From: Streptomyces agglomeratus
Lineage (GTDB): Bacteria; Actinomycetota; Actinomycetes; Streptomycetales; Streptomycetaceae
NCBI RefSeq assembly: GCF_001746415.1
Contig: NZ_MEHJ01000001.1
Location: 124,001-188,000 of the forward strand
DNA: 64,000 bases
Direction of reading: 5' to 3'
The notes under the pieces are model-generated. The model searched no databases and was not told where the DNA came from. It was given only the letters and a program-made list of their open reading frames with translations. Below, piece after piece: positions 62,774 to 64,000 of this stretch (within the stretch, counting starts at the first letter, position 1; each line of letters opens with the position of its first letter). The position numbers and the translations under genes were made by a program.

Positions 62774-63001
62774 CAGGTCGAGCCGCTTGTCCATGTCCAG
62801 ACGGAACGTGCCATAGGGGTTGATGTTCGACCAGAACAGCGCGGTCAGGCCGCGCCGGTCCTCGACACTGAGCCTCGATGCCCAGGCCGGTTCGGCCAGG
62901 ACCTGCTGCACCAGCAGGGTGTTGACGTGCACGAGTGCGGACTGGAGCAGGTGCAGGGCGAGCATCGACGTCTCGGCGTGCTCCTTGTCCGGGCCGGTCA
63001 G
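62774..63001 (-). pseudogene. Tn3-family transposase C-terminal fragment
   Basis: About 76 codons: LALHLLQSALVHVNTLLVQQ, LAEPAWASRLSVEDRRGLTA and LFWSNINPYGTFRLDMDKRL are the hallmark C-terminus of Tn3 transposases. Similarity ends after RLDL and the several hundred N-terminal residues are absent. No 38-bp terminal repeat was recognised. Confidence 0.88.
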
Positions 63002-63282
63002 AGCAATGATGGGAACCAGTCAGCCACCGTGCTGGCGTTCAGCGCTCGTCCCTACCTCGGACACGCTGTGACAAGAAGTTCCGCGCCAACGGAACTGTCC
63101 CGCACGGCCCTGCGGTTGCTCGCCGCCCCCGCACCTGTCCTTTGACAGCCAACCCAGTTGCTTCGCCATTGCACCGAGTCCGCTCGACCGTACGCCAGCG
63201 GCCCTGAGCTGCCGGATATGCGAAGCAATTGCCATCATCCGTTGCCGTTGAGGACGCCGGGTCGGCGATCCCGACAACACAC

Positions 63283-64000
63283 CTAAGCCGTACGCCGCTT
63301 GAACAGCGCTCCCGAAACGGCCACCGAGGCGGCCAGGATGCCCGTGCACCAGGCGAGCGCCACCCACCCCGTCGAGCTCACCGGCTGCCCGAGCAGCAGT
63401 CCGCGTACCGCCTCGATGACATGGGTGACGGGCTGGTGGGCGGCGAAGCCCTGGAGCCACGACGGCATGGTGTCGGTCGGAACGAAGGCGCTGCTCGGGT
63501 AGGGCAGGAAGCTCACGAAGAAGGTGAAACCCCCGGCCGCCTCGGGGGACTTGACGAGCAGGCCCACCGCGGCGGACAGCCAGGAGAGCGCCGCGATGTA
63601 GGCGACCAGGAGGCCGATCGCGGCGAGCCAGCCGCCCGGGCTGGCCGAGGGGCGGAAGCCGATCGCGAAGGCGAGCGCGAAGACCAGGGCGGTGGCGATC
63701 AGGTTCCGGGCCGTGGAGGCGAGGACGTGGCCCGCCAGGATTGGGGTGCCGCCGATGTCGAGGGACCGGAAGCGGTCGATGATGCCGCCCTTGAGGTCCT
63801 CGGCGACGGCCACGGCGGTGCTGGCCGAACCGAAGCCGGCGCACAGCAGCAGGACGCCGGGGACGACGTAAGTGACGTATTCCGTACCGGTGTTGATGGC
63901 TCCGCCGAAGAAGTACACGAAGATCAGGAGCAGCATCACCGGGAGCGCCATGGCCATCATCAGGGCGTCGACGTTGCGGCGGCTGAGCCGGATGGAGCGG
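63283..64000 (-). CDS. ABC-2 type transporter permease (DrrB-like), 5' end outside window
   Basis: At least 239 residues of a six-helix ABC-2 permease: LPVMLLLIFVYFFGGAINTG, GVLLLCAGFGSASTAVAVAE, DLKGGIIDRFRSLDI (the conserved coupling segment of DrrB-like exporters), LAAIGLLVAYIAALSWLSAA, FFVSFLPYPSSAFVPTDTMP, and ALAWCTGILAASVAVSGALF with KRR at the end. Such permeases work with a DrrA-type ATPase to export drugs or lipids; the ATPase gene should lie beyond position 64000. The reading frame continues through the window edge. Confidence 0.92.
   Translation of the reverse strand, partial: RSIRLSRRNVDALMMAMALPVMLLLIFVYFFGGAINTGTEYVTYVVPGVLLLCAGFGSASTAVAVAEDLKGGIIDRFRSLDIGGTPILAGHVLASTARNLIATALVFALAFAIGFRPSASPGGWLAAIGLLVAYIAALSWLSAAVGLLVKSPEAAGGFTFFVSFLPYPSSAFVPTDTMPSWLQGFAAHQPVTHVIEAVRGLLLGQPVSSTGWVALAWCTGILAASVAVSGALFKRRTA

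Noticed and set aside
63020..63282. Minus-strand coding-like stretch (MMAIASHIRQLRAAGVRSSG) between the Tn3 relic and the permease
   Set aside because: Too short and without start, stop context or recognisable family.

Overview
The window is high-GC actinobacterial DNA, almost certainly Streptomyces. This is judged from codon use, GTG/TTG starts, GGAGG-type ribosome binding sites and the families present: SpoIIE/PP2C phosphatases, VanZ, BrkB, DUF6300- and DUF6381-like proteins, SpdB-like and Streptomyces-type insertion sequences. The number of insertion sequences, gene fragments and frameshifted genes points to an accessory region such as a chromosome arm, a large plasmid or an old integrative-element graveyard. 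No replication gene, tRNA, rRNA or CRISPR array was seen.

Layout. 0.4-6.8 kb: a signalling island with two MarR regulators, a PP2C phosphatase, then a tightly coupled run of receiver-PP2C, CHASE3/HAMP histidine kinase and Rcp1-like response regulator, followed by a STAS protein. 7.0-12.7 kb: a nested mobile structure, in which an IS30 transposase gene is split by a group II intron and the intron is split by an ISAs1-type element that carries a second, broken gene. A 7-bp tandem repeat lies just upstream of the IS30 transposase. 12.9-25.5 kb: VanZ, BrkB, three more PP2C proteins (one a large membrane sensor-phosphatase-kinase fusion) and an orphan substrate-binding lipoprotein, broken up by a truncated IS1380. 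25.6-36.1 kb: small accessory genes, two abutting IS630 elements (one with a glyoxalase-fold passenger), HTH and MerR regulators, and decayed SpdB and TetR genes. 36.3-44.2 kb: IS110, IS3 and mobilisation-like fragments, small secreted proteins, then a broken second PP2C/BrkB set with PAP2, DUF1508 and a holin-like gene. 44.3-48.7 kb: a two-gene operon of large proteins I cannot assign. 48.9-57 kb: integrase relic, a P-loop GTPase of unusual composition, decayed enzymes and an 817-residue PAS/GAF/PP2C protein. 58.0-64 kb: an intact IS1380, an IS5 relic, a beta-rich protein resembling pore-forming toxins, a Tn3 relic and the end of an ABC-2 permease.

How the genes fit together. The dominant theme is partner-switching and stress signalling: six intact and one broken SpoIIE-type phosphatases plus a STAS antagonist, the kind of parts that control anti-sigma factors. 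No sigma factor or separate anti-sigma kinase gene is visible here, so their partners must lie elsewhere, except for the 944-residue fusion, which carries its own HATPase domain. The second theme is repeated insertion and decay, with at least seven IS families plus a group II intron. The best candidates for undescribed biology are the 693/759-residue operon (44270-48654), the 356-residue pore-former-like protein (60531-61601) and the passenger-carrying IS630 element (28672-30235).
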